64,000 nucleotides of DNA from the NCBI GenBank assembly GCA_949987565.1, contig OX465114.1, positions 1,567,501 to 1,631,500 on the forward strand. The letters are read 5' to 3'. The translations under genes were made by a program, and so were the position numbers. Below, one piece after another: positions 24,001 through 35,300 of the stretch (position 1 is its first letter; each line of letters begins with the position of its first letter). The stretch is from Luidia sarsii. Its lineage: Eukaryota > Echinodermata > Asteroidea > Paxillosida > Luidiidae. The notes beneath the pieces are model-generated. The model was not told the origin of the DNA. It ran no database searches and saw nothing but the letters and a program-made list of their open reading frames with translations.

Positions 24001-27000
24001 TTTCCTCCTTTGATCCCTTCTCTACTGCTTGCCCTTCCCTTTGATCTCACCCTGGTCTGTCTACTAGCTTTCCTCCTTTGATCCCTTCCCTACTGCTTGC
24101 CCTTCCCTTTGATCTCACCCTGGTCTGTGTAACAGCTTTCCTCCTTTGATCCCTTCCCTACTGCTTGCCCTTCCCTTTGATCCCACCCTGGTCTGTCTAC
24201 CAGCTTTCCTTCTTTGATCCCTTCCCTGCTGCTTGCCCTTTCCTTTGATCTCACCCTGGTCTGTCTACTAGCTTTCCTCCTTTGATCCCTTCCCTGCTGC
24301 TTGCCCTTCCCTTTGATCTCACCCTGGTCTGTCTACCAGCTTTCCTCCTTTGATCCCTATCCTACTGCTTGCTCTTCCCTTTGATCCCACCCTGGTCTGT
24401 CTACCAGCTTTCCTCCTTTGATCTCTTCCCTACTGCTTGCCCTTCCCTTTGATCTCACCCTGGTCTGTGTACCAGCTTTCCTCCTTTGATCCCTTCCCTA
24501 CTGCTTGCCCTTCTCTTTGATCTCACCCTGGTCTGTCTACCAGCTTTCCTCCTTTGATCCCTTCCCTACTGCTTGCCCTTCCCTTTGATCTCACCCTGGT
24601 CTGTCTACCAGCTTTCCTCCTTTGATCCCTTCCCTACTGCTTGCCCTTCCCTTTGATCTCACCCTGGTCTGTCTACTAGCTTTCCTCATTTGATCCCTTC
24701 CCTACTGCTTGCCCTTCCCTTTGATCTCACCCTGGTCTGTCTACCAGCTTTCCTCCTTTGATCCCTTCCCTACTGCTTGCCCTTCCCTTAGATCTCACCC
24801 TGGTCTGTCTACCAGCTTTCCTCCTTTGATCCCTTCCCTACTGCTTGCCCTTCCCTTTGATCTCACCCTGGTCTGTCTACCAGCTTTCCTCCTTTGAACC
24901 CTTCCCTACTGCTTGCCCTTCCCTTTGATCTCACCCTGGTCTGTCTGCAAGCTTTCCTCCTTTGATCCCTTCCCTACTGCGTGCCCTTCCCTTTGATTTC
25001 ACCCTGGTCTGTCTACCAGCTTTCCTCCTTTGATCCCTTCCCTACTGCTTGCCCTTCCCTTTGATCTCACCCTGGTCTGTCTACCAGCTTTCCTCCTTTG
25101 AACCCTTCCCTACTGCTTGCCCTTCCCTTTGATCTCACCCTGGTCTGTCTGCAAGCTTTCCTCCTTTGATCCCTTCCCTACTGCGTGCCCTTCCCTTTGA
25201 TTTCACCCTGGTCTGTCTACCAGCTTTCCTCCTTTGATCCCTTCCCTACTGCTTGCCCTTCCCTTTGATCTCACCCTGGTCTGTCTACCAGCTTTCCTCC
25301 TTTGATCCCTTCCCTACTGCTTGCCCTTAGATAGATCTTGTGTTTCTATTTCCTATTTCTCTCCATGCCCGCAGTCAGAGAACATTAGCCGAGATTGCCG
25401 AGATGATCCACACGGCTTTCCTCGTCCATCGGGGCGTGGTCAACATCCGCGACCTCCTCCCTTCAGACGGGCCCCGCCACGTCATGGAGTTCGGAAACAA
25501 GATGGCGGTGCTGAGTGGCGACTTCCTATTGGCCAGCGCCTGCCGCGGATTAGCGGAGCTGCGCAACACGCGAGTGGTGGACCTCCTCTCGCAAGCCATC
25601 TCGGATCTGACCGAGGCTGCTTTCATGCCGTTCTCGGAGGACGACCTCGGTTGGGGGTCGCTCTCTCCCTCGCCGCGCCCGGGCGTGTCCGACTGGGCGC
25701 GGTACGCCTACCTGTCGTCGGGGAGCCTGGTCGCTAAGGGGTGTCGGGCCGCGCTGGAGTTGGCGGGCCACGACGAGGAGATGCAGAGGCGGGGCTACGA
25801 GTTTGGCAAGAACATCTCGCTGGCTCAACAGGTAAGGAGACACCAAAATCAATCTCGTCTCTGCAATCGCCCGTGGCAAAGATCCTGCTAGGATTGAAAC
25901 GCAAGGCACTCAACAGTTTGCTGTTGTGTTATTGGGACCACAGTGGATTTCACAAAGCCTTACGATGCATCGTAACTCAACTTACGATGGATAACCCATC
26001 GTAAGTTGTGATAGGCAATATGGTTTCTGTGCATCGCTCATCGTCTTGCGATTGATCGTAAGTGACGATGTGTTTGATGAAAGCGATTGCAGATTCTTTA
26101 ACCGCTTCTAACTGCGTCAATGACTGCCACACAGTGTTTTTAGTTTTAACCCTGCACAATCCTGCGTAATCATATGGGCTGTTGTGGAGGATTTGGGAGG
26201 ATTGGGGCAAGTATTAAAAATTTCCAGTTGGAGGATTGTGGAGGAAGCATGCTACAATGAGATGTCAGAGGATTTTGGAGGATTAAGGAGGGTTGTCATA
26301 TTTACAGTTTTACACTGGAGGATTGTGGAGGATTGAGGCAGTGGGTTTTCATGCACAAACTCCTACTGGAGGATTGTGGAGGGTTGAGGTTCTAAGGAGA
26401 AAGCACTCAAACATTTAAAGGACAAACTGACTGGGAACTTTTTAAAACCAATTTTGAAGAAAAAAAAAGAATGGCAAAGAAAACTATGACTGGACCAGGA
26501 CTTGAACCTGAGACCTCTGGTTTTGCGTACCGGCGCTCTTACCATCTGAGCTATCCAGCCCTTAGATGGTGGCCTTCCCTAATAGTCAACTAGTCTTTGG
26601 CACACCAGTGCTCTTACCATCTGAGCTATCCAGCCCTTAGATGGTGGCCTTCCTAAATAAACCCTGTCATTCTTGCATGCAGCTTCATCAGGAACTCCAG
26701 ATGTGGAAGTCCAAAAGCCTGTCGGAGATTAGTCTGACCTCTGCCCCCGTGCTTTTACATTACGAAGGCAGCGGAGACCAAGAGAGGGTCTGGGACCAGA
26801 CCAAAGTGGACATTCAGAAGGTAAGGGGGCTATTGTGTTACCATGGTTACAGAACAGGCATTAACTTTCAAATTGCATATCAATCCCTCTGGATTAGGTT
26901 TGATGAAAAACTCCTTCGCTAAATGATGATGAAGCGTACATTTTGGTAGTAGATCAACAGGTTTAGGGATAGGTCTGTGGGAAAAAAGAAGACATTTTCA

Positions 27001-27438
27001 GAAACGTTTGTACACAACCAATTGGGTTTCTGTTGCATGATCCTGTGATGACATCACAAATTTGCTCATGAATATTGAAATTCTCATTAGCATAACAACT
27101 TGCAAATACACCCCCAGAATGAGTGTGAAAAACAGTTGGATTGTTAGCAACATTGCAAAACAGTTCTGTAGCATGGATTAAGTGATACAATGTCTATTGC
27201 AAAGACCATTTAACACTGTCTAAAATCCTAATCAATTTGATTATTTTTTATTTTTAAATTCAATCTCTCTCTCTCTCTCTTTCTTCAGCTTCACAGGGAG
27301 GTCATGTCGGGTCCAGCTCTCAGGAAATCCCAGGACCTGCTCGGGTCTTACACCGAATCAGCCCGGCGCGCGATTGTAGATTTCCCACAATGCAACGCCA
27401 AAGAGGCCCTGCTAAACATGCTACAAGCTGTCTCGTGA
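21059..27438 (+). CDS. PDSS2: Decaprenyl (polyprenyl) diphosphate synthase subunit 2
   Basis: Five exons: 21059..21735, 22402..22530, 25375..25831, 26683..26820, 27289..27438. Phases (2, 2, 0, 0) agree; the total is 1551 nt and 516 residues. Family hallmarks: [11 protein letters not shown] and [16 protein letters not shown] at the end of exon 1, [15 protein letters not shown] in exon 2, and [20 protein letters not shown] and [17 protein letters not shown] in exon 3. PDSS2 pairs with PDSS1 in mitochondria to make the polyprenyl tail of ubiquinone. As in known PDSS2, the FLVHRGVVN region lacks the DDxxD Mg-binding motif, so this is the non-catalytic subunit. The ATG sits in CACCATGG, and the first ~40 residues are Arg-rich and lack acidic residues, as in a presequence. 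The region before the conserved core (about 180 residues) is much longer than the ~57 recalled for human PDSS2. TTGCAG before 21034 hints at a 5'UTR intron. Confidence 0.96.
22541..25330 (+). repeat. 68-bp minisatellite filling PDSS2 intron 2 (~41 copies)
   Basis: The monomer starts TCCTCCTTTGATCCCTTCCC and contains CTACTGCTTGCCCTTCCCTT and CTCACCCTGGTCTGTCTACCAG. Period 68 is exact over long runs (for example 22681 to 22749). A few monomers are shortened (near 23235 and 23355) or carry point changes. It begins about 14 bases after the donor at 22530 and stops about 45 bases before the acceptor at 25374. Each monomer ends in a pyrimidine stretch followed by AG, resembling a 3' splice site. 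Confidence 0.97.
25930..26080. mobile_element. Palindromic 'CATCGTAAG' MITE in PDSS2 intron 3
   Basis: Inverted arms around TTACGATGCATCGTAACTCA and CTTACGATGGATAACC, with the inner phrase GGTTTCTGTGCATCGCTCAT. It is the inverted counterpart of the 152-bp units arrayed at 58275..58882. Confidence 0.75.
26150..26395. repeat. GGAGGATTGTGGAGGATT-type repeats
   Basis: Irregular repetition of GGAGGATTGTGGAGGATTG within PDSS2 intron 3. Similar GCAGGATT-rich blocks occur at 40265-40790 and, inverted (AATCCTGCA), at 44050-44480. Confidence 0.8.
26405..26660 (-). mobile_element. SINE-A, two-unit array, abutting PDSS2 exon 4
   Basis: Complementary A boxes (CTATCCAGCCCTTAGATGG) at 26551 and 26626 are 75 bp apart. 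The B box is complementary at GGACTTGAACCTGAGACC and the tail lies to the left. The recognisable element ends about 22 bases before the exon 4 acceptor (TTGCATGCAG, 26682). Confidence 0.85.
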
Positions 27439-27559
27439 TGAACGCCGTTCCCCGGCTCTTTGCGAAACCACGGAACTAAAGCCACATCAACGGAGATTAG
27501 AACGATGGTTTTTAGAACCGAGTATAGCACTAATTGCTGTCAGCGTGATGATTTTGAAA

Positions 27560-27860
27560 TGTCATAGATATAACATGATGTTTGCGTCGAGGAGAATGTA
27601 ATAATGAGGGTTTGCCCTGCTCAACATGATAAGCAGTGAATGTTCGGTGTTTTGCCCGATGCCTGATGAAAACAATTTTAGGCAGCTCGGGCGGGATTCG
27701 AACCAGCGACTCCTGCTTTCTAGTGCAGACATCTTTACCACCGAACAGGAGTTGCGGGTTCGAATCCCGCCCGAGCTGCCTGAAATTGTTTTAATCAGGC
27801 ATCGGGCAAAGCACTGAGCATTCGGTGTTTATTACTTCGAGCAGCACAAACCCTCATCGT
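27560..27860. mobile_element. Two inverted SINE family B copies
   Basis: GGGCGGGATTCGAACCAGCG (27689) faces GTTCGAATCCCGCCCGAGCT (27757) head to head, both flanked by CAGTG/CACTG..TTTGCCCGAT phrases. Lies just downstream of the PDSS2 stop codon. Confidence 0.75.
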
Positions 27861-28114
27861 TTTTTGAAGGAGATTTAATTCTGTATTTCATAAATACAGA
27901 TGTGCTGTTGAAGTAGATAAACTAGATCTCAGGGAAGTTGAGTTCATGTGTTTTTGTATTTCATCAATTGATTGTTTTATTTTTCAAGGCTGTGTTTTAC
28001 TTAATTGACGACTTCAATTATCCCTTTTGAATATGATAAAATGTGGCTCACAAAATGGCCAATTTGTTTACAGAGTTTTAATATGCACATAATATGAAGG
28101 AAATATAATGGCAA

Positions 28115-28350
28115 TTTGGCTGAAGCAGGACTTGAACCCGAGACCTCTGGTTTTGCGTACCGGTGCTCTTCCCATCTGAGCTATTCAGCCCTTAGATGGT
28201 GGCCTTCCCTAAATAGTCAACTAGTCTTTGCCGGGGTGGGGGCGCCAGTCAGAAGCAATTCAACCATTAACTGCCGTATATCTCCAGGGATCACACCCCC
28301 GCTTTCATTCAGATGCAAACAACCAATTGTTGTAAACCTGGCTACAGCAG
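28115..28350 (-). mobile_element. SINE family A copy
   Basis: Complementary B box GGACTTGAACCCGAGACC, A-box region ATCTGAGCTATTCAGCC and full leader through CCTGGCTACAGCAGCTCG. It lies between the convergent 3' ends of PDSS2 and SKA3. Confidence 0.85.
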
Positions 28351-29304
28351 CTCGGGGATCACACAAAAGTGGATGCAGCTTTTTCCTTTTTTTTTTCCAA
28401 TAACCTTCAAGTCTTCCTTTGAGCATTCCTTCTGTAAACCCCTGATTACACCAACAAGTAAATATTTATAAGCAGGACAACAAAATAGATTCTTGGTAAT
28501 GTTATCCAGTGTATTGGATACTTAATTCTAATACAAATATGTACTGATATAAAAAAAGTTTGTGTGAATTCTAAAAATGGGCTAGAATTCTGATTCCTGA
28601 TCTAAGTCCAGTAGATTGGGCTTTTTTGATTGGAAGAAATGACCTTTTAGACAAGTTTCTTTCTAAGTTTGTTTAATTCAGTGTATCAAAATGAATTTAC
28701 AATTTTCACTACCTGTACATTAAAGGTGCGGCCTCTTCTTTACCAAGAACGTTTCCACTGGCCCATGTGATTAAACTAACTAACTTCGGGACGGCGCTTA
28801 AAGATTAACCAGTCGGAAGAAGTGCATTTACCTTTCTTATTACTTCACCAAATGCTTGCATGATCTTGAAGAATGGAAAGGTCGATACTGTAAGATATTA
28901 ATTCAGCCCCCAACTCTCCAAGACTGACATGTTAAACAAAGTTCCAACTGACTAGAGTAAAATGCAAAAATGTTGCAAATTGCTTACTGTTTAAAACAAC
29001 CAAGATGCAGATATCGACAATTAGGATGGCCTGACGTTTCGATCCTTGCAGGACCTTTCTCAAAGGCAGAATGACAGGGACAAACAAATAGGAAGGGTAG
29101 AGTAACAGGGACATGGATGACAGAGGACAAAGGAGGTAGATGGTTGGGTGAGATCAAAGGGAAGGGCAGGGGTTTGGATAGGGACGAGGTACCTTTGAGA
29201 AAGGTCCTGCTAGGATCGAAACATCAAGCCCTCCTAATTTTGTTTTTGAAAGGTCCAACTGTACCTTTCTCTTCCGTTGCTCAGAGCGTGTGATGAGGTT
29301 GGCG

Positions 29305-32300
29305 CTATTGTCCAACCTGGTAACTCTGATAGGTCATGGTCAGTTCAGGGGTCAGGGGCATTTCCGGCTCTGCGGCCAAGGCACTCGTCCGCGGATGATC
29401 CCTGGGGGTGAGCGGCTGTGACCTCTGACCCGGCGTCCGGCCGTTCGCTAACTGACCGGTGGAATGAGGTATGCTCACACCGCCTCTGCCTGGGATTGAG
29501 ACAAAGCACGGTTGTCGTAATGTGAGGGTTCGGGTAGGGTTAGAGTTATTCATCGATGAGCAATGCTGTCAAAACTTTGAACGAGTGGAAGGTTTGCGGT
29601 GACACCATGTAACACTCTTCTGAAAAGAGTCGTTAACCTAATTGCTTAGGGTAGTGTGGCCTCCACCCTGAGAGTGAGTTGAGTTACCGGCACTTTTCAG
29701 AGCCACACTCCCGTCTCAAAAGAGATGTTACATGATGTCACCGCTAACCTTCTATTTGGTACTTCCACCATGCAAACCATCAAATCTTGAAGATTTGCAC
29801 GGTGGAAATACTAAGTGGAAGGTTTGCGGTGACACCATGTAGCACTTCTCTTTCAAGACGGGAGTGTGGCTCTGAAAAGAGCCGGTAACTCAACGTTTCG
29901 GGTAGGGTGTACTCTTCCTCAGGAGACCGGCTCTTTTCAGAGCCATACTCCTTCTCGAAAGAGAAGCGCTACATGGTGTCACCGCAAACCTTCCACTTGG
30001 CATCGAATCTCATCTAAATTGGAAATGACCAGAATGTACCCGCTCTCAAAAGGCCCAATACAACATTGGGAAGATCGGAAAACATCAATGTTCACAGATT
30101 TCCTTCTAATGTACACAGTTTGTAGATGGTCATGATAGAATCCTCATGTTGAAATCTTACGGTCTGGGATGCTGTACTTCTCGAGAAATCTTCACTCAAA
30201 CATTGAATAGTTTACTACTCGCTAGTAATATACTATTTCTTACACTACAGAATGGAGCGAAAGACAGTTTTTTGCCTTTTTCTACTTTCTCAGATTACCA
30301 TTTGAGCTCAAACCTTTCTTTTTTGGAATGCTTCATAGTTTAACTCCTAATTTGTGGCAATCTTTTGACCTTTACCAATGTTGTAGAGAGCCTTTGAGAC
30401 TAAGGACTGATCTAGTTTACCGTTGGGTATCTGCGACGTAAAAGCCGTCCGTCGATCGTTGCTGAAATGTCCCGGCGCGTCGGGGCAAGCTGGATGCCCA
30501 TAGCGAGACGTCAAGGTGTCGGCCAGACGCACAGGTTCGGCCGGCATCTGGTCCTCTACGAGCTGACGGGAGAGCTGGACCGGTTCGGAGGGCGGGGCGG
30601 AGGCCGCGATCGGGAATCGGTCAGTAAGACGGGCGGGCTCCGACGGTGCGGGTATCGTGGCCGCCTGGAATGCCGTGCATACCGGCATCGGCGGTGTCAC
30701 GTCGGCGATAGACGACTGAATGTGCAGTTGGGGAGGGGGTGCTGGCAGAGGCACGTACTGTAACCAACAACATCAGTGACATCATCATGACATCAGGTGC
30801 TCATCTTACTATGTCAATTATTGACCCTACACAACATTGGTCGAGGTCAAAGAATAGCATCCATACGTTGTCTGATCCAACATATGCATGAAATAGCACA
30901 CCTGTGAACATTTCAGCTCAATCCGTCAACCGAGTCTTGAGAAAATCGTGAAAACTGCTTTCGAGAAAATGCAGCATTCAATGGCGTACTCTTCCGAAAA
31001 ATAGTTTAGATCTCGGTGAGACGTAAACGATTTCTTTTACTCTTTTTTCTAAAAATACAACATTTTAGGCAGAAATATTTCAGTGGGAGGTTTCTACTAT
31101 AGCCATCTCCAACCTGAACATTTCTGTTTTTCAATCTTACCAATGTTGTGTAGGGGCTTTAACCAGTTTTTGTTTCCAAAATGGCGGCGCCCATGGAAAT
31201 TGCATGCTGACAACATCTCATGAGTAATAAACCCAGAAACAACACACTTTCAATGGCGCTGCCATTTTGGAAACATCGCGTTTTAGCGGCTAAACCAGAT
31301 CGGTTTCAGCGCTTAAAGGCTGCCGCACACGAGAGCTATCTGCTGAGCAAAAATTCTCTCAAGGTTAGCATCAGCACGTAGCTCACCGTGTGCGCTGAAC
31401 TTTTGGTGAGATTTCTGCCTCAAGAGGCTGTGAGACCAATAATCTATCCTGTTTGATTTTGGCAACCACGTGAACAGGACGTGCGCTTTCATTGGCCAGT
31501 TGTGATTTTTGTGCTCAGCACGTAGCTCAAGTCGCCGCACACGATGAGTTTTCATCCACGAGAGGCGAAAACAAATCAAACAGGATAGATATTGGTCTCA
31601 CGGCCTCTTGAGGCAGAAATCTCACTAAAAGTTCAGCGCACACGGTGAGCTACGTGCTGAGCTAACGGCCTCGAGAGAATTCTTGCTCAGCAGATAGCTC
31701 TCGTGTGCGGCAGCCTTCAGGAAGGTCCAAGCTTACCTCCATCCAAGCAGTGACAGTCGGTGCCTCTGGCTCTGGACTGGCTCTGGACTGCCGTCCGGTG
31801 ACCCTGGGGTCATAGGTCATAGGTTGACCCTTCTTGACTGCGGACAAGAGCACCGGCGGTACAGGAGAATCAAAGAGGTACGACCTCTTGTCTGTGCGAG
31901 AGAGGGTAGGTTGGAGAAAAAGAAAAAGTCGGTTTCTGATAAGTTCTTGCATTTCTTGTAAAGTCGTTCATCTACTAATCTTCTCCAAAGCATGGACACA
32001 ATTGACCTTTACTCAAGACTAAGACTCAAGCTCCCATCCAACGAAGTGTCGCACCTGTGAATGATTTTGGCGTTTCCGTGGATACCACGCGGTTGTCAAA
32101 CAGACCCGGGGTGACCATGATGGTGTGATTGTTGAAGGGCGCCCCCTGTAGTCCCCTGGGGGTGGAGGGATGCAGATGACCTTTCATGGCCGACATTACG
32201 CTGGGATCAAAGGTCAGTCAGGAAGAGAAGAGAAAGAACCATTTCCTATTAGTTAACATTTTTTGAATGAAAGCAGGGGTGTGATCCCTTGAGATATATA

Positions 32301-35300
32301 CAGCAGTTATTGGTTGAATTGTTTCTGACTGGTGCCCCCACCCCGGCAAAGACAAGTTGACTATTAGGGAAGGCCACCATCTAAGGGCTGGGTAGCTCAG
32401 ATGGTAAGAGCACTGGTGTGCCAAAGACTAGTTGACTATTAGGGAAGGCCACCATCTAAGGGCTGGGTAGCTCAGATGGTAAGAGCACTGGTACGCAAAA
32501 CTAGAGGTCTCGGGTGAAAATCCAGGTCCAGTCAAAGTTTTCTTTGCCATTTTTTTCAATCTACTTTTTTCCCAGCAAAGACTAGTTGACCCATGAACAG
32601 AACATCCATACACGTCACAATTTTTTTTTTTTTTTTTATTTTTTTTTTCTTCGGCAAGTGGCTGTGCAAGACAATGGTTATCATCTACATAACAATAGTT
32701 GGTCTATTGTGGATTTAGGTCACTTATCCCACCCATTTACGGTGTAGTTATTCAACTCAAATCGTGGCCAAGCAGAACGCAAGGGTCCTACCCAGGATGC
32801 TGATGGGCATTGAAACCGGATGCTTTTAGATCTGAGATGGGTCTAGAACGGCCAGCCAGGTCAAAGCGGTCAATGGTCAACTGACTGATGCCAAAGTCGG
32901 CCAGCTGGGGCGTCTTGTTAGGGTCCACGGGGGGTGCGGCTGTAGGGTCCATGGGCGGGGTACTAGGACTGCAGGAGAGAGTAGCTTCAGTCAAGGGCTT
33001 TACTCAATTGATACAAGATTGATACAATAAATACAAGAATATAACAAATACGTGTACAGGAAAAAGAGAGAAATTTTGAAGAAAAAAAATAAACTGAAAA
33101 ATCCATAAAAAAATGGCAGAACTTTTAAACAAATTTGAACAAGATAAAGGAAAAACTGACTGAGAATTGTTAAACATCTTTAAAAAGTAAAGGAAAAATT
33201 ACTAAGAATTTTTAAAGATTTTTGAAAAGTAAAGGAAAAATTACTAGGAACTTTTAAATCATTTTGAAAAATCAAGGAAAAAATCACGAGCTTTTAAATA
33301 ATTTTGGAAAAAGAAGGAAAAACTGATCTTTGAAAGAACTTTGAAAAGTAAAGGAAAAATAACTGTTACAATTTTTTGGGAAAATTAAGGAAGACTGACT
33401 GATAAACTTGTAAAGAATTTGGAAAAACTGACTTGAAACCCAGAACAAGTCCATGACAGAAAGGATACACTTTTCCAGGTTTCATGTGGTCTTCATCCAC
33501 AGTCGATGAACTTCCATCACCGGGACTCACATTCTCCTTCGCTTCCTCCGTTTTATCTTCAATGGGAAAAAAATAAGAAGATATAAAAATTGCATGAGTA
33601 TCATTTCAAAGAAACTTAAAAGACACTTCAAAAGTTCAAAGTAACTTGAAATCTGTACAGCTCAGAAACGGACATTTTAACTGACTTGGACAACAAATAT
33701 TACATTACAATGAACTTATATTTATAAATAAATCTTGAAATACGAAATGGGTCCAAGAATTTTAGAAAGAGAAGACACATTTTGGGAACTTGTTTTTAGA
33801 GCTCAATTTCATGAAACGCTGAGATATTCTAAAATCAATCTTAATTGCTAAGCAAAGATTGATCTCATGATACAAGTTAACATGGTGATAGCACACAGCT
33901 TAGCAAGTCAGACTAATGTAACAAACTTTTTTTTAAGATAAGTCTGAGCTAGGAATCTGAAGTCTGACAAAGGAATCTGTCAGGGAAGAAAAGTCTGGCC
34001 ATCTTAGATCCTCTAGCTAATATCGTGAACAAAAGAAAGTTGACCTACTTTGGTCATGTCACAAGGTCCTAAAACACAATAGGAAAGGACATAGCAATAG
34101 GGTTAACCACTTCGCGCCGGGACCTCCGAATCCGGAGCTCCGTTGGCTTGACTATGCGACGGGGCCCTCCGAATCCGGGCACCACTATTGTCCACATTCT
34201 AAACAAAGCTATACCAATCAGTACAAAGACCCTTTTTGATGCAAGTTGCCACATGAATTGCAAGATTAGCGGCAAAAAACCCCCGTATGGCGGTCATCGG
34301 CGCTGAAAAACCACCCGGCGCAAAGTGGTTAACAGAGGGTCAGAACAAAAGAGGCAGACCCGTGAGACAGTGGCTGGATGATGTAAGGGAATGGACCAAC
34401 ACCCCCATATGTATACGACTTGATAGGGAAGACCAAGGTTAGGGGAGAGTGGAGGAGGTTCATGCATCAGTGCACCAACGGTCGGTCAGACTACGGAGAT
34501 GAGTGAGTGAGAGTTAGGTCTAGGAGCAAGCGTACAACCTCTGTGCGGTTTCTTCATTCCATCCTGGGGGTATTTCTTGTAGCCGTACTGCTCCAGATAA
34601 TCTTCCAGATCCTCGACCTGCTGACTTTGTATGTCAAACAGTCCCTCACATGCATCCAACATCTCCTCAAAGGACGAAGACGATGCCTGTAGTTCCGTCA
34701 CTTTTTCTTGAATATTCTCCTAAAAGTTTGAACGATTGAAAGGTAGGGTACACCATTTGCAAAGGTAAAAGAATCGCTTCCATACTTTGTCAAACCCAAC
34801 GTATGCATAAAATAACAGGAAATTCAAATAACACACCTGCGTAAGTTTCGGCTCAATCCGTCAATCGTGTCATGAGAAACAAAATTCAACGCAAACTTTT
34901 TTCAGACATAGAGGGCGGTATTTGTAATTGAAGGAACTCTTTGTTCCAACCATGATCAACGCTCCATAGAACGATATTCGGAGATTCACCAAACTTCCTC
35001 TTTTCTCAAAAATGCCAGTATTGATAGCGCTTTGCACTATTCAGGAAACAGCCGTAGGGCTCAATGCGTGCACACTCCCGCAGACCACTCCGCACACGGA
35101 CCTGCCTGCACATCGTGACGTCATGCAGTTTCAAATCCAAGATGGCCACCCCAACTCGGCTCGTCGACCCGTTATCGGTCAACTGAGGGGAAATTTCTCC
35201 CTTTTCCCAAACGTGAGTAAAACAAAATGACCAGTATTGGAATCTGTAATTCTCACTGAATCCTCAATGGGCGCGTGTGACGGTTTCACAAGTGTTTTGG

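Noticed and set aside
23351..24897. Leu/Pro/Ser-rich ORFs of 60-90 codons
   Set aside because: Frames through the 68-bp minisatellite; breaks and shifts follow monomer variants.
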